DNA of 5,407 nucleotides from Friedmanniella sp. (GCA_025964935.1 JAOPXW010000182.1:1-5407), one strand, 5' to 3'. Counted from the stretch's first letter, positions 1 through 5,407 are shown. A program made the numbers and translations. Notes: generated by a model not told the origin, from the sequence alone.

Positions 1-281
1 GCGGAACGGCGATCCGGGCCCCGTACGCCGGTCGCGTTGCGGAGCGCTACTACAACGCGGGCTACGGCAACCGTCTGATGATCGACCACGGCATGGTCGA
101 CGGGACCTACGTCACCACTGGCTACAATCACGCCATCCGCTACACGGTCAACGTGGGTCAGCACGTGAGCAAGGGCCAGGTGATCGGCTACGTCGGGACC
201 ACCGGCTTCTCCACCGGCTGCCACCTGCACCTGATGGTCTGGCTCAACGGCTCGGTCGTGAACCCGATGACCTGGTACTGA
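1..281 (+). CDS. M23 (LytM-type) peptidoglycan peptidase, C-terminal end only
   Basis: This is the 3' end of a gene that enters from the left; the reading frame starts at base 3 and gives 92 visible residues ending at TGA 279-281. They cover the C-terminal half of a peptidase M23 domain: a beta-strand region (IRAPYAGRV, residues 4-12), GYGNRLMIDHG (20-30), a central GYNHA with the probable catalytic His43, VGQHVSKGQVIGYVGTTG (51-68), and the closing zinc-site motif STGCHLHL (70-77) with His74 and His76. M23 enzymes are zinc endopeptidases that cut peptide cross-bridges of peptidoglycan, normally outside the membrane. The first zinc motif (HxxxD) and any signal peptide, coiled coil or other N-terminal part would lie left of the window. 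The usual central YxHL reads NHAI here, a mild departure, and the HLHFE ending reads HLHLM. An in-frame ATG at 78 is internal, not a start. In many actinomycetes a peptidase gene sits between ftsX and smpB, so a role with FtsEX in division is possible but inferred. Confidence 0.9.
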   Translation, partial: GTAIRAPYAGRVAERYYNAGYGNRLMIDHGMVDGTYVTTGYNHAIRYTVNVGQHVSKGQVIGYVGTTGFSTGCHLHLMVWLNGSVVNPMTWY

Positions 282-290
282 CCTCCTGAG

Positions 291-303
291 GGCCCGGGGG
301 GCC
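291..303. terminator. Short GC hairpin between convergent genes, possible terminator
   Basis: GGCCC (291-295) pairs with GGGCC (299-303) around a 3-nt loop, in the 38-bp gap between the stop of the peptidase gene and the stop of the facing MFS gene. A second 5-bp stem, GGGCT 310-314 with AGCCC 322-326, overlaps the MFS stop codon. Neither has a T-tract, which is usual for actinobacterial terminators. The stems are short for such GC-rich DNA, so the call rests largely on position. Confidence 0.35.
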
Positions 304-319
304 GGTGCTGGGCTCGCGC

Positions 320-1795
320 CTAGCCCCGGCTGACCCGGCGGGGGAGGGCGAAGACCAGCAGCAGGGCGACGAGGCTGAAGGCGGCGCTGACCGCCATGGC
401 GTTGGCGGCACTGGTGATGAACCCGGTGGCGACCGCTTCCGGCGTCCGACCGGTGATGGTGAGGGAGCCGAACAGGACGCTGCCGATGATGGCGATGCCG
501 ACGGCGCTCCCGATCCGCTGCATGGTGGACACGACCCCACTGGCCGCGCCGGCCTCGGACCGGTCCACCGTGGCCACGATGAACTGGGCGTTGGGTGCGA
601 TGAAGGCCCCGTTGCCGAGACCCGCGATCAGCAGCGGCGGCAGCAGGGCCCAGTGGCTGAGCTGGGTGGCGTCGCCGAAGCGCAGCAGCAGCCACAGCCA
701 GATCAGACCGATGCTGACCAGGATGGTGCCCAGCACCAGGATGTTGCGCCCCAGCTTGGCGGTGAGGCGGTTGCTCTGGGAGGACGCCACGATGCTGCCC
801 ACGGCGAACGGGATCGAGACCACCCCGGACTCCAGCGCGGTGTGGCCCAGCCCCGTCTGCCACAGGATGGAGATCGTGAAGAAGATGCTGGTGAAAGCCG
901 CGAAGTAGACCAGCGCCAGGATGACGCCGCCGGTGAAGGCCCGGTGCCGGAACAGCCGCGGCGGCACCAGCGGGCTGTGGCCGCGACGGGTGTAGCCGAC
1001 CTCCCAGACCCCGAAGGCGACCAGAACCAGGGCCCCCAGCACCAGACAGACGTAGGTCCAGGCCGGCCAGCCCTTGTCCTGGCCCTCGATCAGGGGGACC
1101 AGCAGACCGACCAGCCCGGCCGACAGCAGCAGCAGCCCGACCCAGTCGACGCCGGCCCGCGCCGCAGGCGCGTCGGTGGCGGACCGGGCCGGCAGCAGCC
1201 GGGCCGCCGCGGCCAGCGTGACCAGCCCGATGGGCAGGTTGACCGCGAAGACGAGCCGCCAGCCGTTCTGGTCGCCGAAGGCCTGGATGATCAGCCCGCC
1301 GATGATCGGGCCCAGGGCGGAGGAGACGCCGATGACGGCTCCCATGATGGCGAAGGCCTTGCCGCGGAGCTGCGGCGGGAACAGCAGCTGGATGAACGCC
1401 GTCACCGCGGGGACGAAGATCCCGCCGGCCAGCCCCTGGACGATCCGTGCCGCGACGAGCTGCGTGTCGGACTGGGCCAGACCGCAGGCCAGGCTGGCCA
1501 CGGTGAAGAGGGCGAGCCCGGTGAAGTAGACCCACTTGTGCCCGATCCGGTCCCCGACCCGGCCGGCGGGGATCAGGGCCAGGCCGAAGGCGAGGGCGTA
1601 CCCGGAGATGATCCAGGACAGGGTGGACTCGGAGGCGGTGAGGCTCGTCCGGATGGTCGGCAGGGCGACGTTGACGATCGTGGTGTCGAGCAGGGCCATG
1701 AACATCCCGCCCAGCAGCACGATCAGGGCGCGCCAGGCCGCCTTCGGGACGGTGGCGGGTGGAGCGGAGGCGGCTCGCGGGGAGGTGACGGTCAC
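320..1795 (-). CDS. MFS drug exporter, DHA2 (EmrB/QacA-like) 14-helix family
   Basis: This encodes a cytoplasmic-membrane proton antiporter likely to export drugs or other toxic small molecules; the substrate cannot be read from sequence. From the GTG at 1795 the protein has 491 residues, the usual size for 14-TM DHA2 members. Family motifs appear in order: LDTTIVNVALP at 36-46 (motif D1, TM1), GRVGDRIGHK at 78-87 (motif A), RIVQGLAGG at 117-125 (motif B), GVSSALGPIIGG at 156-167 (antiporter motif C, TM5) and GWRLVFAVNLPIG at 178-190. Many hydrophobic helices follow to the C-terminus. The frame stays open upstream to a TTG at 1939, but the extra 48 residues are Arg/Pro-rich, non-hydrophobic and unlike DHA2 N-termini. 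The GTG leaves a short cytoplasmic lead before TM1 and has only a weak GAAAG Shine-Dalgarno. The gene faces the M23 gene and diverges from smpB, so it is probably a single transcription unit. No regulator gene lies beside it. Confidence 0.93.
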   Translation of the reverse strand: MTVTSPRAASAPPATVPKAAWRALIVLLGGMFMALLDTTIVNVALPTIRTSLTASESTLSWIISGYALAFGLALIPAGRVGDRIGHKWVYFTGLALFTVASLACGLAQSDTQLVAARIVQGLAGGIFVPAVTAFIQLLFPPQLRGKAFAIMGAVIGVSSALGPIIGGLIIQAFGDQNGWRLVFAVNLPIGLVTLAAAARLLPARSATDAPAARAGVDWVGLLLLSAGLVGLLVPLIEGQDKGWPAWTYVCLVLGALVLVAFGVWEVGYTRRGHSPLVPPRLFRHRAFTGGVILALVYFAAFTSIFFTISILWQTGLGHTALESGVVSIPFAVGSIVASSQSNRLTAKLGRNILVLGTILVSIGLIWLWLLLRFGDATQLSHWALLPPLLIAGLGNGAFIAPNAQFIVATVDRSEAGAASGVVSTMQRIGSAVGIAIIGSVLFGSLTITGRTPEAVATGFITSAANAMAVSAAFSLVALLLVFALPRRVSRG

Positions 1796-1853
1796 GGTGT
1801 GTCTTTCGTGCGGGGCTCGACGGACGGATGCGGGAGGCGCGGCGTCGCACCTG

Positions 1854-1881
1854 GGAATACCGTACGGCCGGGGTCTGACAA
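1854..1881 (-). promoter_or_regulatory. Candidate promoter of the MFS gene with palindrome in the spacer
   Basis: Read on the - strand, TTGTCA (1881-1876) matches the TTGACA -35 consensus at 5 of 6 positions. It is followed after 16 nt by TATTCC (1859-1854), a poor -10 with TAT conserved. The implied transcript start near 1847 gives a leader of about 50 nt before the GTG at 1795. The 16-nt spacer contains the perfect 8-bp palindrome CCGTACGG (1860-1867), a position where repressors often bind. The -10 is weak and the call is inferential. Confidence 0.35.
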
Positions 1882-1933
1882 ATCCCGTTCCGTCGTTCTG
1901 CCCCGCCTTCGGACCGCCGCCCGGCTCGCTGGG

Positions 1934-1959
1934 GCGCAACGATCGTGCTCGAGATGCGC
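1934..1959. repeat. Inverted repeat in the MFS-smpB divergent spacer
   Basis: GCGCA (1934-1938) and TGCGC (1955-1959) form an inverted repeat with 16 nt between. Inside lies ACGATCGT (1939-1946), a perfect palindrome; allowing one extra A at 1939, the 1936-1948 stretch becomes the 12-base palindrome GCA-CGATCG-TGC. CTCGAG follows at 1948-1953. Such symmetry fits an operator between divergent genes, but short GC palindromes are frequent in this kind of DNA. Elsewhere in the 1796-2037 spacer I see only a weak hairpin, GGAGC 1987-1991 with GCTCC 1999-2003, in the probable smpB leader. I find no convincing smpB promoter. Confidence 0.3.
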
Positions 1960-2037
1960 TTTCTGTCGGCCCTGCCTGTCACAGTGGGAGCAGATGCCGC
2001 TCCTGCGCGGGGGATTTGGCCCGGTGAGTGGGGAAAG

Positions 2038-2520
2038 ATGGAGGACATGCCGAAGGAGAAGGGTCAGAAGCCAGTCGCACAGAACCGGAAGGCCCGTCAC
2101 GACTACCACATCCACGACACGTACGAGGCCGGGATCGTCCTCAGCGGGACCGAGGTCAAGTCGCTGCGCGAGGGTCGGGCGAGCCTGACCGACGCGTTCG
2201 CGACCGTCGACGACGGCGAGGTCTGGCTGCGCTCTGCGCACATCCCGGAGTACAGCCACGGGACCTGGACCAACCACACGGCGCGACGGACCCGCAAGCT
2301 GCTCCTGAACCGCCGGGAGATCAGCCGGATCGAGCGGGACCTGGCCAACTCGGGCATGACGCTGATCCCGCTGTCCCTCTACTTCTCCGACGGCTACGCG
2401 AAGGTCGAGATCGCCCTGGCGACGGGCAAGCGGGAGTACGACAAGCGCCAGACCCTGGCGACCCGGGAGTCCAAGCGCGAAGCGGAACGGGCGCTGGCCG
2501 CCCGGAACCGGGGGGAGTGA
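2038..2520 (+). CDS. smpB: SmpB, tmRNA (SsrA)-binding protein
   Basis: SmpB binds tmRNA and delivers it to ribosomes stalled on broken mRNAs, so the ribosome is freed and the nascent chain is tagged for proteolysis; it acts in the cytoplasm. The 160-residue product matches the family along its full length. It has NRKARHDY (16-23), [20 protein letters not shown] (30-49), [18 protein letters not shown] (58-75), WTNH with [13 protein letters not shown] (77-95), IPLSLYF (110-116), and the basic C-terminal tail with [13 protein letters not shown] (135-147), which in the family folds as a helix in the empty mRNA channel. Two ATGs are possible. The one at 2038 has GGTGAG at 2023-2028, 9 nt away. The one at 2047 (starting MPKEKG, aligning with known actinobacterial SmpB N-termini) has GGAGG only 2 nt upstream, which is too close. 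I chose 2038; the difference is three residues. The stop lies 5 nt before the DUF2207 start, implying an operon. No ssrA gene is visible nearby. Confidence 0.97.
   Translation: MEDMPKEKGQKPVAQNRKARHDYHIHDTYEAGIVLSGTEVKSLREGRASLTDAFATVDDGEVWLRSAHIPEYSHGTWTNHTARRTRKLLLNRREISRIERDLANSGMTLIPLSLYFSDGYAKVEIALATGKREYDKRQTLATRESKREAERALAARNRGE
2514..2517 (+). promoter_or_regulatory. Shine-Dalgarno of the DUF2207 gene inside the end of smpB
   Basis: GGAG, at the end of a G-run (2510-2517), sits 8 nt before the ATG at 2526 and directly before the smpB TGA (2518-2520). Ribosomes ending smpB would be placed on the next start, so the two genes are probably translationally coupled. Confidence 0.75.
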
Positions 2521-2525
2521 GCAGC

Positions 2526-4412
2526 ATGGGGACGACGTCGGCCCGGCCCGGCCCGAGCAGCCCGCGGGTCATCACGGTGCTCCGGCTGCTGGCGGCGGTC
2601 CTGCTGGGTGCGGCGGGCACCCTCGGCTTCGCCCTGTCCCGTCCCGCGCCGGCCTACGCGGCCGGCGAGGACCGGATCGACTCGTTCGCCATCGCCTACG
2701 AGGTCGCTCCCAGCGGCGTGCTGCACGTGACCGAGACCATCGACTGGCGCTTCGGCAGCAGCTCGGGCCGGCACGGCATCCAGCGCGACCTGGTGACCCG
2801 GGAGCCGGACCCGAACTCCGACAACGACTTCGTCTACGACGTCTCCCAGATCAGCGTGCGCACGACCGGCGGCGTCTCGGGCCAGGTGTCGACGTCGACC
2901 ACCTCATCGGAGGGGGGTCGGTCCGAGACCCTCAACATCCGGATCGGCAGCCCCGACCGGACGATCTCGGCGCCCACCGCCCAGTACGTCCTCAGCTACG
3001 ACGTGGCCGGGGCGATCCGCACCTTCAACGGCTACGACGAGCTGTTCTGGGACGGACCCGGCTTCGGCAACCCGTTGATCGCCTCGCTGAGCATCACCGC
3101 GACCGTGCCCGGAGGTGCGGAGGAGGTCAGCTGCTTCACCGGTCCGCCGCGCAGCACCACGCCGTGCACGAGCAAGGAGATCACGTCGGGGGGCAAGGCC
3201 ACCTTCACCCAGAAGAACGTGGCCCGGGGGGACGGGGTCAGCTTCGGGGTCAAGATCGCCCCCGGGCTCGTCACCGACAACGCCCCGCACCTCCAGCCGA
3301 ACGGGTCGAAGCTGACGTCGGCGCAGAAGGTCGGGGTGGGCGCGGTCGGAGCCGTCGGGTTGGCCGCCCTGGTCGGGTCGCCCCTGGTGGGGATGGCCTG
3401 GTGGCGGCGCCACGGCCGGGACCAGCGCTACGCGGGTCTCGCCCCGGGGACCACACCGCAGCCCGGCCAGCCGGCCACGGTGGTCATGAACGACCCGGAC
3501 ATACCCATCCCGGTGCAGTTCTCCCCGCCCAAGATCCCGGTCGCCGAGGCGGGACTGCTGGTGGACGGCCAGGTCGACACCCGCGAGACCGCCGCGACCA
3601 TCATCGATCTCGCGGTCAAGGGTGCGCTGACCGTGCAGAGCACGGGTGAGCGTGACTTCCAGATCACCCTGGCCGACCCCGACCGCGCGACTGCTCCGCA
3701 CGAGATGGTGCTGCTGACCAGCCTCTTCGACGGTCGTCCTCCCGGGGCCGTCAAGGACCTGGCCAAGCAGGGCAGCCTGACCGATGCCCACAACGCGATG
3801 CGGACCTCGGTGGTCAACCAGGTGACCTCGCGAGGCTGGTTCACCAAGGTCCCGTCGGGGGCCCGGACCGGCGGGGCGCTGTTCGGGGTGGTCGCCCTGA
3901 TCGTGTTCGGGGCGTTCTCCCTCAGCCCGCTGCTGCTCCTGCTGTTGGTGCCCGTGCTGCCGGTGGTGGTGACCGCCGCCGTGATCCGGGCCAAGCTGCG
4001 ACGCGGTCAGCGGACGCCACAGGGCCGGGCGGTGTGCGACCAGGTCGAGGGGTTCCGCACCTACCTGGCGACCGCCGAGGCCGACCAGCTCCGCTTCGAG
4101 GAGGGTGAGGACATCTTCTCCCGCTACCTCCCGTGGGCGATCGCCTTCGACCTCGCCGACCGGTGGGCCAAGCTGTGCGGCGAGCTGGTGGCGATGGGTC
4201 GGCTGCCGGACCGTACGCCGTCCTGGTACTACGGCAGCTACAACATGTCGGCCTTCAACGTGGGCTTCCTGACCAGCAGCCTGACCTCGGCGGCCACGCC
4301 CGCCCCCACGACCTCGGGCAGCGGCGGGACCGGCTTCGGCGGGGGCAGCTCGTTCGGCGGTGGGGGCTTCTCCGGCGGCGGTGGTGGTGGCGGGGGCAGC
4401 GGCAGCTGGTGA
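2526..4412 (+). CDS. DUF2207 family membrane protein with glycine-rich C-terminal tail
   Basis: This is a 628-residue predicted envelope protein of unknown biochemical role. An N-terminal hydrophobic segment (about 15-37) followed by Ala-rich PAYAAGED (42-49) looks like a signal peptide or anchor. The extracytoplasmic part (about 48-265) carries DUF2207 features: IDSFAIAYEVAPSGVLHVTE (51-70), IDWRFG and GRHGIQRDL (72-89), and YDELFWDGPG (170-179). Its two cysteines, C203 and C214, could form a disulfide. A helix at about 268-291 ends in the basic WWRRHGRDQR, placing the next part in the cytoplasm by the positive-inside rule. That part has VAEAGLLVDG...ETAATIIDLAVKGALTV (339-370), the small domain typical of the family. 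A hydrophobic block at 450-486 probably holds two helices. Then come FRTYLATAEADQLRFEEGE (510-528) and FSRYLPWAIAFDL (531-543), another family hallmark. The last 30 residues are Gly/Ser repeats ending SGSW, as in many members. It follows smpB by 5 nt with no promoter of its own visible. Confidence 0.9.
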   Translation: MGTTSARPGPSSPRVITVLRLLAAVLLGAAGTLGFALSRPAPAYAAGEDRIDSFAIAYEVAPSGVLHVTETIDWRFGSSSGRHGIQRDLVTREPDPNSDNDFVYDVSQISVRTTGGVSGQVSTSTTSSEGGRSETLNIRIGSPDRTISAPTAQYVLSYDVAGAIRTFNGYDELFWDGPGFGNPLIASLSITATVPGGAEEVSCFTGPPRSTTPCTSKEITSGGKATFTQKNVARGDGVSFGVKIAPGLVTDNAPHLQPNGSKLTSAQKVGVGAVGAVGLAALVGSPLVGMAWWRRHGRDQRYAGLAPGTTPQPGQPATVVMNDPDIPIPVQFSPPKIPVAEAGLLVDGQVDTRETAATIIDLAVKGALTVQSTGERDFQITLADPDRATAPHEMVLLTSLFDGRPPGAVKDLAKQGSLTDAHNAMRTSVVNQVTSRGWFTKVPSGARTGGALFGVVALIVFGAFSLSPLLLLLLVPVLPVVVTAAVIRAKLRRGQRTPQGRAVCDQVEGFRTYLATAEADQLRFEEGEDIFSRYLPWAIAFDLADRWAKLCGELVAMGRLPDRTPSWYYGSYNMSAFNVGFLTSSLTSAATPAPTTSGSGGTGFGGGSSFGGGGFSGGGGGGGGSGSW

Positions 4413-4418
4413 GCCGGG

Positions 4419-4440
4419 CTGACCCGTACAACCGGGTCGG
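4419..4440. other. Hairpin 1 of three in the convergent spacer
   Basis: GACCCG (4421-4426) pairs perfectly with CGGGTC (4433-4438) around a 6-nt TACAAC loop. A U-G and a C-G pair extend the stem to 8 bp. It begins 7 nt after the DUF2207 stop, so it is well placed to end or protect that mRNA. No T-tract follows. Confidence 0.5.
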
Positions 4441-4441
4441 G

Positions 4442-4470
4442 TCCGGTGGCCGCGGCTGAGCGGCCCCGGA
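4442..4470. other. Hairpin 2 of three in the convergent spacer
   Basis: TCCGG (4442-4446) plus GGCCGC (4448-4453) pairs with GCGGCC (4460-4465) plus CCGGA (4466-4470). This gives an 11-bp stem with one bulged T at 4447 and a 6-nt GGCTGA loop. It lies directly between hairpins 1 and 3, which favours a designed structural array over chance pairing, although all-GC stems arise easily here. Confidence 0.5.
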
Positions 4471-4473
4471 GAC

Positions 4474-4512
4474 GGCAGGACCGCCGCACCCGGGGGTACG
4501 GCGGTCCGTGCC
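4474..4512. terminator. Strong hairpin, probable bidirectional terminator
   Basis: GGACCGCCG (4478-4486) pairs perfectly with CGGCGGTCC (4499-4507). GGCA (4474-4477) with TGCC (4509-4512) extends it to 13 bp, with one bulged G at 4508. Part of the 12-nt loop can pair as well. It ends 15 nt past the FKBP stop codon on - and 62 nt past the DUF2207 stop on +, so it can serve both convergent genes. There is no U-tract, as is common for actinobacterial terminators. Confidence 0.65.
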
Positions 4513-4527
4513 TCGTGGGTAGAGAGG

Positions 4528-4899
4528 TCAGCGCACGTCGACGAGGTCGACTACGAAGATCAGGGTCTCACCCGGCTTGATGACGCCACCGGCGCCGCGG
4601 TCCCCGTACGCCAGGTGCGGCGGAATGACCAGGCGGCGGCGACCGCCGACCTTCATGCCGGCCACGCCCTGGTCCCAGCCGGCGATGACGCGGCCGCCGC
4701 CCAGGGGGAAGTCCAGCGGGGCGCCGCGGTTGTAGGACGCGTCGAACTCCTCCCCGGTGCTGTGCGCCACGCCCACGTAGTGCACGCGGACCTGGCTGCC
4801 CGGGGTCGCCTCGGCGCCGTCGCCGACGGTGAGGTCGGTGATCTCCAGGTCCTCGGGGGGCGGACCCTCAGGGAAGTCGATTTCTGGTTTGTCGGTCAT
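4528..4899 (-). CDS. FKBP-type peptidyl-prolyl cis-trans isomerase
   Basis: This single-domain FKBP of 123 residues speeds cis-trans isomerisation of peptide bonds before proline and helps protein folding. It has no signal peptide or membrane segment, so it should be cytosolic. FKBP12-type active-site positions are present: Y41 (VHYVG), F52 and D53 (EEFDASYNRG), R58, V71-I72 and W75 (RVIAGWDQGV), Y98 (LAYGDRG), I107 and F115 (LIFVVDLV). FKBP12 F46 is replaced by L62, and the loop near FKBP12 H87 reads GAGGVIKPG, as in other actinobacterial FKBPs. The acidic N-terminus with DFPEGPPPEDLEI (8-20) also resembles Streptomyces-type FKBPs. The ATG at 4899 fits family length. GGAG lies only 2 nt before it, too close to be a normal ribosome site, while a -10-like hexamer lies 6 nt before it (see the promoter entry). 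It converges with the DUF2207 gene and diverges from the DUF1707 gene, so it is probably monocistronic. Confidence 0.96.
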   Translation of the reverse strand: MTDKPEIDFPEGPPPEDLEITDLTVGDGAEATPGSQVRVHYVGVAHSTGEEFDASYNRGAPLDFPLGGGRVIAGWDQGVAGMKVGGRRRLVIPPHLAYGDRGAGGVIKPGETLIFVVDLVDVR

Positions 4900-4905
4900 G
4901 GCTCC

Positions 4906-4911
4906 AACCTA
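4906..4911 (-). promoter_or_regulatory. Candidate -10 element of the FKBP gene (leaderless)
   Basis: On the - strand TAGGTT fits the actinobacterial TANNNT -10 pattern and is separated from the ATG by exactly 6 nt. Transcription would then begin at or next to the A of the start codon. No clear -35 is seen 16-18 nt upstream, where the DNA is C-rich. Confidence 0.4.
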
Positions 4912-4972
4912 AAGGGCGGATCGGCGGGCTGGGGTGGGGCCCACGACGCGGACGCCGGGGCCGCTGAGGCCC

Positions 4973-5004
4973 GGGCTCGGGTCGGGTCGGGGTCGGATCG
5001 GGGG
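4973..5004 (+). repeat. G-tract and TCGG tandem array, predicted G-quadruplex
   Basis: Five runs of three or more G (4973-4975, 4979-4981, 4984-4986, 4989-4992, 5000-5004) are separated by loops of 3, 2, 2 and 7 nt, which satisfies the standard G3+N1-7 quadruplex pattern. The same stretch is a short tandem array of TCGG at 4977, 4982, 4987, 4993 and 4998. It lies between the divergent FKBP and DUF1707 genes, just ahead of the latter, so it could affect expression of either one. In DNA this G-rich such motifs also occur by chance. Confidence 0.5.
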
Positions 5005-5048
5005 AGTGCCCGATGGTGCTACCGCCCCCGGAGGCGCACGCTTGCAGA

Positions 5049-5407
5049 ATGACCACGGGCTACGAGCACCCCACACTGAAGATGTACGTCACCCCCGAGC
5101 AACGCGACCGGGCCGAGAACTGGCTCCAGGAGGCGTACGCCGACGGGCGGGTCGACCCCCAGGAGTTCGACTACCGCATGGGGCAGGTGCTGGGCGCTGT
5201 CACGCGCAAGGACCTCAACCAGGCCTTCTACGGGCTGGTCCCGGTGACCACCGGCTCCCAGGCTCTGGGCGTGCACCCCGCCTACCAGCCGCTGGTCCGC
5301 CCGGAACTGCGCCAGCAGGCCGGTCGGGGCGTGGCCGCAGCCGCCCACTTCTCGGTCTTCTTCGTCTGGCTGCTGGGCCCCAGTCTGGTGTACGCCGCGT
5401 CCAGCCC
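5049..5407 (+). CDS. DUF1707 and DUF4870-type membrane protein, 5' part
   Basis: The reading frame is open to the right edge, giving 119 residues from the ATG at 5049. Residues 12-65 form a DUF1707 (SHOCT-like) helical domain: YVTPEQRDRAENWLQEAYADGR (13-34), VDPQEFDYRMGQVLGAVTRKDL (35-56) and YGLVP (61-65). This matches the family pattern of a DxDR-like start, a GR turn with EF, and a Leu-rich end. After a linker (66-90), RGVAAAAHFSVFFVWLLGPS (93-112) starts a hydrophobic segment with the AHxS pattern of DUF4870 membrane proteins; the remaining helices lie beyond the window. Function is unknown; DUF1707 proteins are common in actinomycetes. The start is uncertain. An in-frame ATG at 5013 has an excellent GGGGGAG 6 nt upstream, but the added 12 codons include CTA and AGA, which are avoided elsewhere here. 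The 5049 ATG has GGAGG (5030-5034) 14 nt away. Confidence 0.85.
   Translation, partial: MTTGYEHPTLKMYVTPEQRDRAENWLQEAYADGRVDPQEFDYRMGQVLGAVTRKDLNQAFYGLVPVTTGSQALGVHPAYQPLVRPELRQQAGRGVAAAAHFSVFFVWLLGPSLVYAASS

Noticed and set aside
1796..1939. 48-residue N-terminal extension of the MFS protein from a TTG
   Set aside because: The extension is Arg/Pro-rich, does not resemble DHA2 N-termini, and would cover the candidate promoter; the GTG at 1795 gives the normal family length.
305..2188. A 627-residue open frame on + across the MFS gene
   Set aside because: It is antisense to a full-length exporter with clear family motifs. Its translation is low-complexity Gly/Asp/Gln/Arg, typical of shadow frames in GC-rich DNA.
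1792..2277. 161-residue frame on - overlapping smpB
   Set aside because: It is opposite the highly conserved smpB reading frame and has no recognisable motif or ribosome site.
2521..2525. tmRNA gene (ssrA) next to smpB
   Set aside because: In many bacteria ssrA lies near smpB, but here only 5 nt separate smpB from the next gene, and no tRNA-like Ala end with a tag reading frame is seen in the other spacers.
2904..3791. 295-residue frame on - inside the DUF2207 gene
   Set aside because: Its composition is that of a shadow frame (Gly/Arg/Val-rich) opposite a gene with domain-level support.
4320..4405. Gly/Ser codon repeats as a tandem DNA repeat element
   Set aside because: The repeat is explained by the glycine-rich tail common in DUF2207 proteins and shows no regular DNA period.
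4238..4489. Proline-rich small protein on - at the end of the DUF2207 gene
   Set aside because: The poly-proline is the complement of the Gly-rich tail codons (GGC/GGT), a known source of false frames.

Overview
The window is GC-rich throughout, with third codon positions almost always G or C. It carries an actinobacterial-type SmpB, an FKBP close to those of Streptomyces-like organisms, and DUF1707 and DUF2207 proteins. This points to a high-GC actinomycete (Actinomycetota); I cannot name the family or genus with confidence.

Layout, left to right. (1) The 3' end of a secreted-type M23 (LytM) peptidoglycan peptidase gene on +, cut by the left edge. (2) A convergent gene on - for a complete 14-helix DHA2-type MFS drug exporter, most likely starting at the GTG at 1795. 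(3) A divergent spacer of about 240 bp with a candidate exporter promoter whose -35/-10 spacer holds a perfect palindrome. (4) smpB (tmRNA-binding protein) on +, followed after 5 nt by a DUF2207 membrane protein gene whose Shine-Dalgarno lies inside the end of smpB. (5) A 115-bp convergent spacer packed with three hairpins in a row. (6) An FKBP-type prolyl isomerase gene on -, with a -10-like hexamer placed as for a leaderless transcript. (7) A G-rich divergent spacer with a predicted G-quadruplex. (8) The 5' part of a DUF1707/DUF4870-type membrane protein gene on +, cut by the right edge.

The order M23 peptidase then smpB recalls the ftsE-ftsX-peptidase-smpB neighbourhood of many actinomycetes. 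If ftsEX lies to the left, the peptidase may be a FtsEX-linked division hydrolase, and the exporter is an insertion, in opposite orientation, into that cluster. smpB and the DUF2207 gene look like one translationally coupled unit, joining ribosome rescue to an envelope protein of unknown function. The remaining genes look like single units. I see no CRISPR array, tRNA, rRNA, insertion sequence or phage gene. Nothing here is clearly a new defence or mobile system; the main interest is in gene arrangement and non-coding structures.
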